NCBI GenBank assembly: GCA_963807355.1
Contig: CAWEBX010000007.1
Span: forward strand, 186,001-250,000
Reading direction: 5' to 3'
Source of the DNA: Nitrobacter sp963807355
Lineage (GTDB): Bacteria; Pseudomonadota; Alphaproteobacteria; Rhizobiales; Xanthobacteraceae
Length of the DNA: 64,000 bases
Below, in pieces: positions 36,589 to 44,836 of this stretch (its first letter is position 1; each line of letters opens with the position of its first letter). The notes below the pieces were generated by a model. That model worked only from the letters and a program-made list of their open reading frames with translations. It was not told where the DNA came from and ran no database searches. The translations under genes and the position numbers were made by a program.

Positions 36589-36733
36589 CGTCATTGCGAG
36601 CCGGGGACCGATTAATTGGTTTGCGCCGGTTTGCGCGTGAAACGAGACAATCCAGAGGTTGAAGAAAAAGCTGGGTTGCTTCGTTGGCGTTGGGACGGCG
36701 CCACACGTCGCCATCGGCCGGCTCGCAATGACG
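36589..36733. repeat. 145-base element with 16-base terminal inverted repeats
   Basis: CGTCATTGCGAGCCGG (36589-36604) and its exact complement CCGGCTCGCAATGACG (36718-36733) bound a non-coding stretch. Repeats of the GTCATTGCGAG type are common in Bradyrhizobium-like genomes. It looks like a MITE-like or large palindromic element; no transposase is encoded. Confidence 0.8.
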
Positions 36734-36757
36734 TTGATCGAGCCTCAACGCACTATA

Positions 36758-36801
36758 GCGTTTTCGAGCGAAGTGGATGCCGGTTCGTGTGAAGAAAACG
36801 C
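36758..36801 (+). repeat. Dispersed palindromic repeat, copy C
   Basis: Same family as copies A, B, D, E and F; GCGTTTTC and GAAAACGC ends, forward orientation. It lies 24 bases after the inverted-repeat element. A diverged relative may be present at about 36819-36880. Confidence 0.82.
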
Positions 36802-36969
36802 GTCAAAGAGGCTCTTAGCATGATCCCAACCCGAAGAGCCGAGCAAAGTGGAAATCGGTTTCGAGAAGATCGCGCTCGATCCCAAAGATGACGAGAGGCT
36901 GATTCCAGTCCGTTCAACTTGTAGAACGGCGACTGGTTCTATCAGCCTCAGCTCGTTCAATGAGGGCAG

Positions 36970-37377
36970 ATGGCTGCAAGGTTTGGGTTCGTGTTGGGTG
37001 CGGTCCTGGTCGCGTTGGGAGCCGCCGGCGCGTGGCCGGCGTCGGCGCAGGATGGATTTCCGTTCGGTTTCGAGATGACGCTGGATGCACCGCCGCAGCC
37101 CGGTTCAAAGCGGGTGCCATCGCTGGATATTGACGACAGTGGCGGGGTCAAGCTCGAATTGTGGTGCAAAGGCGGGAGAGGCCAGTTTTCGGTTGCCGGC
37201 AACACCGTCATCTTCGCGGCCGGTCCGCTGGAGGATCGCTCCTGTCCGCCGGAGAAAGCTCAGGCCGATGACGATCTGGCTGCGGCGCTTTCCGCTGCCG
37301 TGACCTGGGAGCGACAGGACGATGAGATCTCGTTTGTCGGACCGACCACGCTGCGCTTTCATCTCAATACAAACTAG
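36970..37377 (+). CDS. Exported protein of unknown function (META/HslJ-like?)
   Basis: 135 residues from ATG 36970, with GAGGGC before it. A signal peptide ends near WPASAQ (residue 26). The rest has a pair of cysteines (WCKGGRGQFSVAG and RSCPPEKAQ) that may form a disulfide. The pattern of a GxxxF..V..NTVIFAAGP strand followed by DRSCPPE and a C-terminal FVGPTTLRFHL is like META-domain proteins of the HslJ type, but I am not sure. It lies between two dispersed repeats. Confidence 0.55.
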   Translation: MAARFGFVLGAVLVALGAAGAWPASAQDGFPFGFEMTLDAPPQPGSKRVPSLDIDDSGGVKLELWCKGGRGQFSVAGNTVIFAAGPLEDRSCPPEKAQADDDLAAALSAAVTWERQDDEISFVGPTTLRFHLNTN

Positions 37378-37378
37378 A

Positions 37379-37447
37379 GCGTTTTCAAGCGAAGTGGATC
37401 CGGTTCGCGTGAAGAAGAAGTGGATCCGGTTCGCGTGAAGAAAACGC
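37379..37447 (+). repeat. Dispersed palindromic repeat, copy D, with internal 26-base duplication
   Basis: Ends GCGTTTTC and GAAAACGC as in the other copies, but the right arm is duplicated exactly in tandem: 37391-37416 repeats at 37417-37442. It directly follows the stop codon of the exported protein gene. Confidence 0.85.
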
Positions 37448-37562
37448 GTCACAAAGGTAGAAGTCCTTGCACCGTTTCCGTGAAGCGGTGGAGGACTCTA
37501 GATTGTGGGTTATGCCGTGCTGTACGGATCGCAATTCCTTTGCCGCGAAGACCGGATACCCG

Positions 37563-38759
37563 CTATTTCCAGGCCGATTTGTCGACGTCCCAGCGCTGGG
37601 CTTTGAACTGTTTCGCCAGCGCATCCAGCGTGCCGCTGTCATTGGTCTCGTTACTCTCGCCGTCGTCCGCTGACAGATCGTCGGTGAGACCGAGCCTCGG
37701 CCCATCGGTTTCGTCCGCAGTGCTAGTCGAGGGAGCGCCGACCCAGAGCATGATGTGATCGGATTCATCGGGCCTGTCAGGGCCTGGCAATGCTGTCACT
37801 TTGATGGTGTCGGTCAACCCGAGCGCCGGAACCAGCACGCTGGGGCGTTTGAAGGTCAACGTCAGTTTGCCGGTGTTGTCACTCCATTTTGCTGACGCCG
37901 GCTTTGCATTCAAAGCTTTTTCCAGCACACCGGAGATAGCGGTTGCGAGCTTGTCGCGATTGAGCTTGCCCTTGTCACGCCATTCCGCGGCCGGAAACCG
38001 GATGGTGCGCTCCATGTCGAACATCCCGGCGCTCCAGCCCGCGGCGACCACGCCGGGCGTTGCTTTCAACCGAGCGAGAAGGGAGGGGGCGCGCTCAGGA
38101 TCGACGTTGATGTCGATGACCTGCGCTCCCGCCCGCAGCGCCTCGCAAGTCACCTCGAGGCCGTTCAGCAGCACCTCGACATTTTGTTCTCTCAAACTTT
38201 TGAGCAGGTCGATCGCGGCGTCGATCTTCACTTTCACGGCGATTGCTTCGGGAGATACCTCGGTGAAATCCTTCGGCGATGCGCTGATGCCGTCATCGGT
38301 CATCCGGGCATCGTTGAACTCAGCCTCGCTGAGGTCGGAATTGTCTGTTGAGGTCACGTCGGTAACTTTTTGGCCGACGCTGATCCTGCCCCCGAACTCG
38401 AAGGTATCGCCTGTGGGCTTGCGTGTGAGCTTCACCGTGACCGGCAGCTTGTCGGCGATGCTTTGGGTGCTGCCGGTCAGGGTCGAACCGTTCACCGCGA
38501 GGTTGGCGACGAAGCGGTCCTTGCGGCCGGAGCCTTTTTCCGCAGGGTAACACACATCGAGAACGGCGCCCGTGACCGCCTTGCCCTGGCGGGTCTCCTT
38601 GAGGATGACATCCGCATTGCCCTCCATCAGTCCGTCGATGGAGGTGAAGTATCTCACCTCCGCGCCGGGCGTGGCTTTGGGAAGTGGCCGGTCTTGCGCC
38701 CGCAGAGGTCCCGGTAAAGCCATCGTTAGACTGATCAGGCACAGCCGCAGCGCGCGCAT
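37563..38759 (-). CDS. Large exported protein of unknown function (398 aa)
   Basis: A signal peptide (MRALRLCLISLTMALPGPLRAQ) opens a protein with repeating stretches around LKETRQGKAVTGAVLDVCYPAEKGSGRKDRF and a mid part rich in Asp and Glu. The C-terminal part ends KQFKAQRWDVDKSAWK. No cofactor or catalytic motif stands out. Proteins of this sort seem confined to the Bradyrhizobium group, as I recall. It is transcribed away from groEL's terminator, with 100 bases between. It could be a surface or envelope protein; function not assigned. Confidence 0.75.
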   Translation of the reverse strand: MRALRLCLISLTMALPGPLRAQDRPLPKATPGAEVRYFTSIDGLMEGNADVILKETRQGKAVTGAVLDVCYPAEKGSGRKDRFVANLAVNGSTLTGSTQSIADKLPVTVKLTRKPTGDTFEFGGRISVGQKVTDVTSTDNSDLSEAEFNDARMTDDGISASPKDFTEVSPEAIAVKVKIDAAIDLLKSLREQNVEVLLNGLEVTCEALRAGAQVIDINVDPERAPSLLARLKATPGVVAAGWSAGMFDMERTIRFPAAEWRDKGKLNRDKLATAISGVLEKALNAKPASAKWSDNTGKLTLTFKRPSVLVPALGLTDTIKVTALPGPDRPDESDHIMLWVGAPSTSTADETDGPRLGLTDDLSADDGESNETNDSGTLDALAKQFKAQRWDVDKSAWK

Positions 38760-38809
38760 GGAGAATCCCCGCTTGTCGAATCGGCCCTTACCCTAAAACC
38801 CACTTCGCG

Positions 38810-38839
38810 AAAAAAGAAGGCCGCCCGGAGGCGGCCTTC
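38810..38839 (-). terminator. Intrinsic terminator after groEL
   Basis: On the minus strand, GAAGGCCGCC with a 4-base loop and GGCGGCCTTC, followed by TTTTTT. It lies 27 bases after the groEL stop. Confidence 0.92.
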
Positions 38840-38865
38840 TGACGAAGTCGTGCCGTTGAAGGAGC

Positions 38866-40512
38866 TCAAAAGCCCATGCCGCCCATACCACCCATTCCGC
38901 CGCCGCCCGGTGGCATAGCCGGAGGCTCTTCCTTGGGCAGTTCGGCGACCATGGCTTCGGTGGTCACGAGCAGCCCTGCGATCGACGAGGCATCCTGCAA
39001 GGCGGTGCGCACGACCTTGGCGGGATCGACGATGCCCTTGGCGACCATGTCGACATATTCTTCCTTTTGGGCGTCGAAGCCGAAGGTCTCGGTCTTGTTT
39101 TCGAGAACCTTGCCCACCACGATGGAGCCCTCGACGCCGGCGTTTTCCGCGATCTGACGGATCGGCGCTTCCAGCGCCTTCAGCACGATGTTGATGCCGG
39201 CCTGCACGTCCGAGTTGTCGTTGTTGATGCGGCCGACCGCCTTCTTGGCCCGCAGCAGCGCCGTGCCGCCGCCGGGCACGATGCCTTCCTCCACCGCGGC
39301 GCGCGTGGCGTTGAGCGCATCCTCGACGCGATCCTTCTTTTCCTTGACCTCGACCTCGGTCGCGCCTCCGACACGGATTACCGCGACGCCGCCGGCGAGC
39401 TTGGCCAGACGTTCTTGCAGCTTCTCGCGGTCATAGTCGGAGGTGGTCTCCTCTATCTGCGCCTTGATTTGTCCGACCCGTGCCTCGATGTCCTTTTTCT
39501 TGCCGGCGCCGTTGACGATGGTGGTGTTCTCTTTGTCGATCAGCACTTTCTTGGCGCGGCCCAGCATATTAACGGTGACGTTCTCGAGTTTCATGCCGAG
39601 TTCGTCGGAAATGAGCTGGCCGTTGGTCAGGATGGCGATGTCCTCCAGCATGGCCTTGCGGCGATCACCGAAGCCGGGTGCCTTTACTGCGGCCACTTTC
39701 AGGCCGCCACGAAGCCGATTGACCACCAGCGCGGCCAGCGCTTCGCCTTCGACATCTTCCGCGACGATCAGCAGCGGCTTGCCGGATTTCACAACCGCCT
39801 CGAGCACCGGCAGCAAAGTTTGGAGGCCGGTCAGCTTCTTCTCGTGCAGCAGGATGTAGGCGTCGTTGAGCTCGGCCGCCATTTTCTCCGCATTGGTGAT
39901 GAAGTAGGGGCTAAGATAGCCGCGGTCGAACTTCATGCCCTCCACGATATCGACGTCGGTTTCGAGCGACTTGTTCTCCTCGACGGTGATGACGCCATCA
40001 TTGCCGACCTTCTGCATCGCCTGTGCGATCATCTTGCCGATCGAGGCGTCGCCATTGGACGAGATGGTGCCGACCTGAGCGACTTCGGCCGAGGACGCCA
40101 CCGCCTTCGCGCGCTTCCCGATGTCCTTCACTACGGCGGCGACGGCGATGTCGATGCCGCGCTTGAGATCCATGGGATTCATGCCGGCGGCAACCGCCTT
40201 CGCGCCCTCGCGGACGATGGCCTGCGCCAGTACCGTGGCGGTCGTGGTGCCGTCACCGGCGAGATCGTTGGTCTTGGAGGCGACCTCGCGCACCATCTGA
40301 GCGCCCATGTTCTCGAACTTGTCCTCGAGTTCGATCTCCTTGGCAACGGTGACGCCGTCTTTGGTAATGCGGGGCGCGCCGAAGCTCTTTTCGATCACGA
40401 CATTGCGGCCTTTCGGGCCGAGGGTCACCTTCACCGCGTCGGCGAGGATATCGACGCCGCGCAGCATGCGTTGGCGCGCGTCGCCGGAAAACTTGACGTC
40501 TTTGGCGGCCAT
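38866..40512 (-). CDS. groEL: Chaperonin GroEL (60 kDa)
   Basis: 548 residues, ending in the glycine-methionine tail GGGGMGGMGGMGF. It has the equatorial ATP-binding GDGTTTATVLAQAI (near residues 86-99), and LEAPIRQIAENAG. GroEL forms two seven-fold rings that fold proteins in ATP-driven cycles with GroES. It follows groES on the same strand with 178 bases in between, which hold a palindromic repeat. Expression is likely heat-shock controlled through the CIRCE site before groES. Confidence 0.98.
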   Translation of the reverse strand: MAAKDVKFSGDARQRMLRGVDILADAVKVTLGPKGRNVVIEKSFGAPRITKDGVTVAKEIELEDKFENMGAQMVREVASKTNDLAGDGTTTATVLAQAIVREGAKAVAAGMNPMDLKRGIDIAVAAVVKDIGKRAKAVASSAEVAQVGTISSNGDASIGKMIAQAMQKVGNDGVITVEENKSLETDVDIVEGMKFDRGYLSPYFITNAEKMAAELNDAYILLHEKKLTGLQTLLPVLEAVVKSGKPLLIVAEDVEGEALAALVVNRLRGGLKVAAVKAPGFGDRRKAMLEDIAILTNGQLISDELGMKLENVTVNMLGRAKKVLIDKENTTIVNGAGKKKDIEARVGQIKAQIEETTSDYDREKLQERLAKLAGGVAVIRVGGATEVEVKEKKDRVEDALNATRAAVEEGIVPGGGTALLRAKKAVGRINNDNSDVQAGINIVLKALEAPIRQIAENAGVEGSIVVGKVLENKTETFGFDAQKEEYVDMVAKGIVDPAKVVRTALQDASSIAGLLVTTEAMVAELPKEEPPAMPPGGGGMGGMGGMGF

Positions 40513-40551
40513 TGAATGTTACTCCTGGTTTGTTGTGTGCCGCTTCCCTTG

Positions 40552-40660
40552 AGCGTCATTGCCGGGCATAGCCGTTCGAAGAACGGCGTCGCTTCGCGCC
40601 TATGCCGGCAATCCATCGTTTTGAAAGATGGATGCCCGGATCATGTCCGGGCATGACGCT
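40552..40660. repeat. Palindromic element inside the groES-groEL operon
   Basis: Outer ends AGCGTCAT (40552-40559) and ATGACGCT (40653-40660), with inner hairpins: TTGCCGGGCATAG with CTATGCCGGCAA, CCATC with GATGG, and ATGCCCGG with CCGGGCAT. It belongs to the ATGCCCGG family seen also at 33386-33444. It would form strong structure in the groESL message. Confidence 0.8.
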
Positions 40661-40690
40661 TCAATCGGAGCGGTTGATTGCGGAGGGACG

Positions 40691-40987
40691 CTAGCCGACG
40701 ATGCCCATGAGGTCGGATTCCTTCATGACGAGGAGGTCCTGGCCGTCGAGCTTGATCTCGGTGCCCGACCACTTGCCGAACAGCACCTTGTCGCCGACCT
40801 TGACATCGATCGGCGTGAGCTTTCCGGTTTCGTCGCGTCCGCCGGGACCAACGGCCACGACCTCACCCTGGGAGGGCTTTTCCTTTGCCGTGTCGGGAAT
40901 GATGATGCCGCCTTTAGTCTTTTCCTCGGCATCAATCCGTTTGACCACAACACGGTCATGCAGCGGACGAAATTTGGTCTTAGCCAT
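40691..40987 (-). CDS. groES: Co-chaperonin GroES (10 kDa)
   Basis: 98 residues from ATG 40987, with GGAGGAG 5 bases before it. GroES caps the GroEL ring. It has the mobile loop region DAEEKTKGGIIIPDTAKEKP and the LFGKWSGTEIKLDGQDLLVMKESDLMGIVG C-terminus. The frame is open upstream to 41236, but that part crosses the CIRCE operator. It is the first gene of the operon. Confidence 0.98.
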   Translation of the reverse strand: MAKTKFRPLHDRVVVKRIDAEEKTKGGIIIPDTAKEKPSQGEVVAVGPGGRDETGKLTPIDVKVGDKVLFGKWSGTEIKLDGQDLLVMKESDLMGIVG

Positions 40988-41077
40988 AACGCTCCTCCGG
41001 GGGTTTCGCAGGACTCTGAATTGCCATCGATGGATGCATGCGCTCTGATTCACGACGGCCGAGCGATTCGTATCTTT

Positions 41078-41104
41078 TTGGCAATCATATTCCGAGAGTG
41101 CTAT
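41078..41104 (-). promoter_or_regulatory. CIRCE operator (HrcA site)
   Basis: On the minus strand, TAGCACTC, 9 bases, then GATTGCCAA, an inverted repeat that matches the CIRCE consensus TTAGCACTC-N9-GAGTGCTAA with three changes. It lies 91 bases before the groES ATG, the usual place. HrcA binding would repress groESL without heat stress. Confidence 0.82.
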
Positions 41105-41293
41105 TCGTGGGCGGGGATATGGCTTGGCAGCCATGCTGTCAAGCAAGCCTCTTAAGCCGTTGGTGAGGGCGTGTAGGATAGACGCAAGCATGTCGTAGCT
41201 TCTCCGCCTTGGCGAGTGCGGGTGCTGCGATCTCATTTTTTAGGTCCGGCTGCTGGGGGCACAGCGGTCGGAAATTCGGTCGGGGTATTTACA

Positions 41294-42085
41294 ATGGTCA
41301 AATCAGACGGCGGACGCGCGGCTTTGAACCTTGGGGCGGCCGCGGCCCTGGCGGTGTTTCTCGGCGGATGCGGGTCGTTCGGCTCGATCGGACTGTCGCC
41401 GCAGCCAGCGCCCCCGCCGCCCGTCGAGCCCGAGATCCCGGCCACGGTCCGTGCCGAGGAACTGGTCGGACGGTGGGGTCTTGCGTCCTATCAAAATCCG
41501 AACGACCGGTCTCGGACCGAGGCCGCGGCCAAGGCGCAGTGCCGAAATCCTTACGTGATCAGCGCAGGCGGCAATGGCGGCGTAATCATGCATCTTGCCG
41601 ACGAGGCGACGCCGCAGGAGTTGCGGCTTAAGGGTAGCCAGAGTGGCAAGAACTACATCGGGCCGGAAGGCCCCCCCGGCGGTCCAAAAGATCGCGAGAT
41701 CGTCTCCTTCGACGGCCACGTGCTCATCACGCGCTTCATCGACTCGGATGCGGCGACCCGCTACGGCAACATGGTCTATATCCGCTGCACGCCGCGGCCG
41801 CGTCGGCCCCCCGCCACACGGCGGCAAAGCCACAGGCCCATTAGCTGGGCTACGCGCGATCGATTTAGACCGAATGTCCGGCGCGACGGCCGGGCATTCT
41901 CAATGAGGGATGTGACGCTTCCTGAGGCTAACCGAACAGCGCGTCGATATCGTCCTGGGAAGCGTGTCCCTCGTCGCCTTCGAGCTTCGGACCGTTCAGC
42001 AGCTTCGCATCGCCGACGCGATCGTCGACGATCGGTGGCGCATGGGCACGGATGGCGTCAACACCGCCCCAGATATCCATCATGA
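41294..42085 (+). CDS. Lipoprotein (AprI/Inh-like?), likely shorter than the open frame
   Basis: ATG 41294 gives a lipoprotein signal with the lipobox LGGC (MVKSDGGRAALNLGAAAALAVFLGGCGSFGS), then PAPPPPVEPEIP and a domain around ELVGRWGLASYQNPNDRSR..QCRNPYVI. The domain loosely resembles the protease-inhibitor (AprI/Inh) fold. The frame stays open to 42085, but after YIRCTPRPRR (about 41802) it becomes Arg-rich and overlaps the CheZ-like gene on the other strand by 158 bases. A shift in a run of C near 41806-41811 would give ..RHTAAKPQAH and a stop at 41842-41844; I consider that the real end. Confidence 0.65.
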   Translation: MVKSDGGRAALNLGAAAALAVFLGGCGSFGSIGLSPQPAPPPPVEPEIPATVRAEELVGRWGLASYQNPNDRSRTEAAAKAQCRNPYVISAGGNGGVIMHLADEATPQELRLKGSQSGKNYIGPEGPPGGPKDREIVSFDGHVLITRFIDSDAATRYGNMVYIRCTPRPRRPPATRRQSHRPISWATRDRFRPNVRRDGRAFSMRDVTLPEANRTARRYRPGKRVPRRLRASDRSAASHRRRDRRRSVAHGHGWRQHRPRYPS

Positions 42086-42716
42086 CATTGATATGATGCT
42101 CGATGAACTTCATCGTGCTCATCACCTTGGCAATGCGCTGGCCGGTGAGATCCTGGAAATTGCACGCCTCGAAAATCGAGATCACGCGCTCCTGGATTTC
42201 CTCGCTCAGCAACCGAGCCTGCTCCGGCGACGCCGCCTTCGACAGCGCGCTGGCCGACTGATCGATCGCCTCAGCCGCCTCCAGGATTTGTTGGGTCGCT
42301 TGCTCGGTACCTCCTACCACGGCGCCAAGCTCGTCGGTCACCTTCGCCATCTCGTCGCCGCTGAAACTCTTGCCATGTAGAACCGCGATCTCCTGCTTGG
42401 TGCGGCTGATGGCGTCGTAGATCAGATCGAGTTCGGTCTTGAGCTTTTCGCATTGCTCGATTTGTGCGCGATAGGTTTGCAGCAGCATTTGCGCTTCGGC
42501 GACCTCGCGGCTGGTGGTCCCGTCATTGGCCGCTCCGGCCGCTTCGTCCGGGCCGTCGAGGCTCGGAGCTCCCATCTGTTGGCGGATCGCCCGCAACTCC
42601 GCCATGATTTCACGATGCACCGGCATTGGCGCATCGTCGACGACGGCTGTAATAACCGGCGTGCCGCCGTTCAGGATTTCCTCGACGCGGAAGCGCTTGC
42701 GTTGAACAGCCATCAT
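41928..42716 (-). CDS. CheZ-like phosphatase of chemotaxis signalling
   Basis: 262 residues. The central helix contains FEACNFQDLTGQRIAKVM (residues 182-199); CheZ enzymes have FQDLTGQ, whose Gln (here Q193) and Asp (D189) act in dephosphorylation of CheY-P. The C-terminal SQDDIDALFG resembles the CheY-binding tail of CheZ and the FliM/FliN-type peptide. The N-terminal half lacks similarity to enterobacterial CheZ but is helical. Alphaproteobacteria have a few CheZ homologues. No other chemotaxis or flagellar gene is in the window. The start could be 42716 or 42713; GGGG lies before it. Confidence 0.78.
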   Translation of the reverse strand: MMAVQRKRFRVEEILNGGTPVITAVVDDAPMPVHREIMAELRAIRQQMGAPSLDGPDEAAGAANDGTTSREVAEAQMLLQTYRAQIEQCEKLKTELDLIYDAISRTKQEIAVLHGKSFSGDEMAKVTDELGAVVGGTEQATQQILEAAEAIDQSASALSKAASPEQARLLSEEIQERVISIFEACNFQDLTGQRIAKVMSTMKFIEHHINVMMDIWGGVDAIRAHAPPIVDDRVGDAKLLNGPKLEGDEGHASQDDIDALFG

Positions 42717-43010
42717 ATTCCCCGGCTTTTGGACTCGATTGCGCTTTTACACCGGCGTGTTTTAACGCCCGGTTCATGCGGGAACTGTTCGCGACGAATT
42801 CGCACGAATCCGCAGCGCGCAGAGCGTTTTCGTTCATGGAAAATAAACGCTACGGGAAAGAACCCCGTCATATCGACGGCGTGGTGAATCAAACCGCCGT
42901 TCCGTTTACCAAACCGACGCGGTTTTAATTCTTAATCGCTGTGCGGGAGGGATGCGCCATTGACGCGACTCCCAGCGACCATCCACGGCAAAACAGTGCA
43001 GAGTACGTCG

Positions 43011-43790
43011 ATGTTCAGACACATATCCTTCGCGCTCCTTGCGGGCGTGTCGCTTGCCGGTCTCGGGATCCAGCAGGCTTTTGCAAGAGACCCACAGGCC
43101 AGGTTCTTCACCCAGCCGACCGCCGTCTACGCCGATCAATCCACGCCGCAGCCGTCCGAGCAGCGCCTTGCATATGCCGAGCGGCCCAACATGGGCGGCG
43201 GCTTCATCGAGTCGCTGTTTGGAGATGTCCAGCAACAGGGATCGCATTATCCGCAACAGCGCTATGATTCGCGCCCGCTCTATGCGCCGCAACCGCAGCA
43301 GATCATGCTGCAGCAGGACGCGAGCGAGGCCGCTCATCCCGCGTTCGATCCGAAATTCGAGAGGCAGCTCGTCGAATATCACGGCAAGGAAGCCGCCGGC
43401 ACCATCATCATCGATACGTCGAGCAAGTTCCTCTACCTCGTGCAAGGCGACGGCACGGCGCTTCGCTACGGAGTTGGCGTCGGCAAGCCCGGTTTTCTGT
43501 GGGCGGGCGTCAAGACGGTATCGGCGAAGAAGGAATGGCCCGCCTGGACCCCGCCTGCAGAGATGCTGAAGCGCCGCCCCGATCTGCCGCGCCACATGGA
43601 GGGCGGGCCCCAGAATCCGCTTGGCGCTCGCGCGATGTATCTCGGCTCATCGCTCTACCGCATCCACGGTTCCAACGAGCCGTGGACAATCGGCACCAAC
43701 GTATCGTCCGGCTGCATCCGGATGCGCAACCAGGACGTCATCGATCTCTATGATCGGGTTCGCATCGGCGTCAGAGTGGTTGTGATCTGA
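43011..43790 (+). CDS. L,D-transpeptidase (YkuD domain), exported
   Basis: 259 residues from ATG 43011; a TTG at 42960 would add 17 residues. A signal peptide ends near QQAFARD. After a Gln-rich linker (QQQGSHYPQQR, APQPQQIMLQQ), the YkuD catalytic domain runs from about residue 120 to the end, with the HGSN..SSGCIRM motif: His about 219, catalytic Cys about 235. Such enzymes make 3-3 crosslinks in peptidoglycan or tether proteins to it. It starts on the plus strand away from the CheZ-like gene. A hairpin follows. Confidence 0.92.
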   Translation: MFRHISFALLAGVSLAGLGIQQAFARDPQARFFTQPTAVYADQSTPQPSEQRLAYAERPNMGGGFIESLFGDVQQQGSHYPQQRYDSRPLYAPQPQQIMLQQDASEAAHPAFDPKFERQLVEYHGKEAAGTIIIDTSSKFLYLVQGDGTALRYGVGVGKPGFLWAGVKTVSAKKEWPAWTPPAEMLKRRPDLPRHMEGGPQNPLGARAMYLGSSLYRIHGSNEPWTIGTNVSSGCIRMRNQDVIDLYDRVRIGVRVVVI

Positions 43791-43825
43791 CGCCCGATCA
43801 TCTTCCCAGATGACAACGGCCGCCT

Positions 43826-43862
43826 AGAGCCCCGTTTCTGACGGAATCAGAAGCGGGGCTCT
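43826..43862. repeat. Hairpin next to repeat copy E
   Basis: AGAGCCCCG..TTTCTGA pairs with TCAGAAG..CGGGGCTCT over a 5-base loop, one internal mismatch. The same type of hairpin lies beside copy F (60915-60953). It could help end transcription of the transpeptidase gene, but no T-run follows. Confidence 0.75.
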
Positions 43863-43878
43863 CAGATTTTGATCTGAC

Positions 43879-43922
43879 GCGTTTTCTTCACACGAACCGG
43901 TATCCACTTCGCTCGAAAACGC
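43879..43922 (-). repeat. Dispersed palindromic repeat, copy E
   Basis: Same 44-base family, reverse orientation. It lies just after the hairpin and before the end of the DUF2076 gene. Confidence 0.85.
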
Positions 43923-43958
43923 TATAGGGAGCCGTTGTGCTGTTGAGGACCGGAGGCG

Positions 43959-44747
43959 TCAGGTGTCCTCTCCTTCGTCGAAGTCATCGAAATCGTCGAA
44001 GTCTTCGGAATCGATATCGTCCTGATCATGATCATGATCCTGATCCATGGTCGAGTGAGCCAGTCTGCGATGGGTTGCCGTGCTGTTGCGATCCGACGTC
44101 GTTCACACCGGCATCGCGTGCCAGATTGCTTCCTGATTGATCGCCGGCGCCGCCCGACGAGTTGGACGATCTGCCGAGGCTGCCGGAATCGCCGAAGCTG
44201 CTGGCATGGGCTTCGCCGCCGCCCATCATGGAGCGGATGCTACTCAGAAGCAGACCACCGCCCACCGCTCCCGCGGCGGCGGCCGCCGCCGTTCCGAGAA
44301 ACGAACCGCCGCCTGCTTGCGGAGGCGGCGTGCCATAGGGCGGCAGCGGTCAGGCCCCTGATCGAAGCGTCCGGCTTGTCCGGTCTGCTGCAACGCCTCA
44401 CCGGTGTTCCAGGCCGGGCGGCCCGAAGGCGCCGGGGGGACGTTCGGGACCGAGCCGCGCGGCGCGGGGCTGCCGAATAGGGTGTCGCGCATCTGGTCGA
44501 GGAATCCGCCCCCCGAGACAGCCTGATTGTCGGCTCCGCCGGCCTCAAGCTGCTGGATGCGCTCGTGGGCGCGCCTCAGGGCTTCATCCTGCACCAAAGC
44601 CGTTTGTACCAGCGTGTAAAGCGCGTTGGGCGCGCGCCGCAGACCCTCGGCGATAGCTGCCGCGGCGGCGGGATCGCGCGGCGTGTTTTCGACGCTGGCG
44701 AGGCGGGTGAAGAGGTCGTCAACCAACTGTCGTTCTTCCGGCGTCAT
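43959..44747 (-). CDS. DUF2076 domain protein (frame broken twice)
   Basis: From ATG 44747 (MTPEERQLVDDLFTRLASVENTPRDP). The N-terminal motif PEERQLVDDLFxRL is diagnostic for DUF2076. Further on come a helix, RPPYGTPPPQAGGGSFLG and a Gly/Ala-rich membrane-like stretch (GTAAAAAAGAVGGGLLLSS), then a Ser/Gly-rich region and an Asp-rich end, DDIDSEDFDDFDDFDEGEDT. Breaks are near 44348 and 44035. Function unknown; members are small periplasmic or membrane-linked proteins of rhizobia and others. Transcribed towards the dispersed repeat. Confidence 0.78.
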
Positions 44748-44836
44748 GGCGCTCTCCCAAAAAGGTGGCTGTCGGGATGTAGTGGCATTCTGTGTCGCAA
44801 GTAGTGCCGCCGGAGAATATTTTCGCGGCGGACAGA

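Noticed and set aside
39067..40515. Long plus-strand open frame (482 codons) opposite groEL
   Set aside because: Antisense shadow of groEL codon use; sequence is rich in His, Asp and Gly without domain features.
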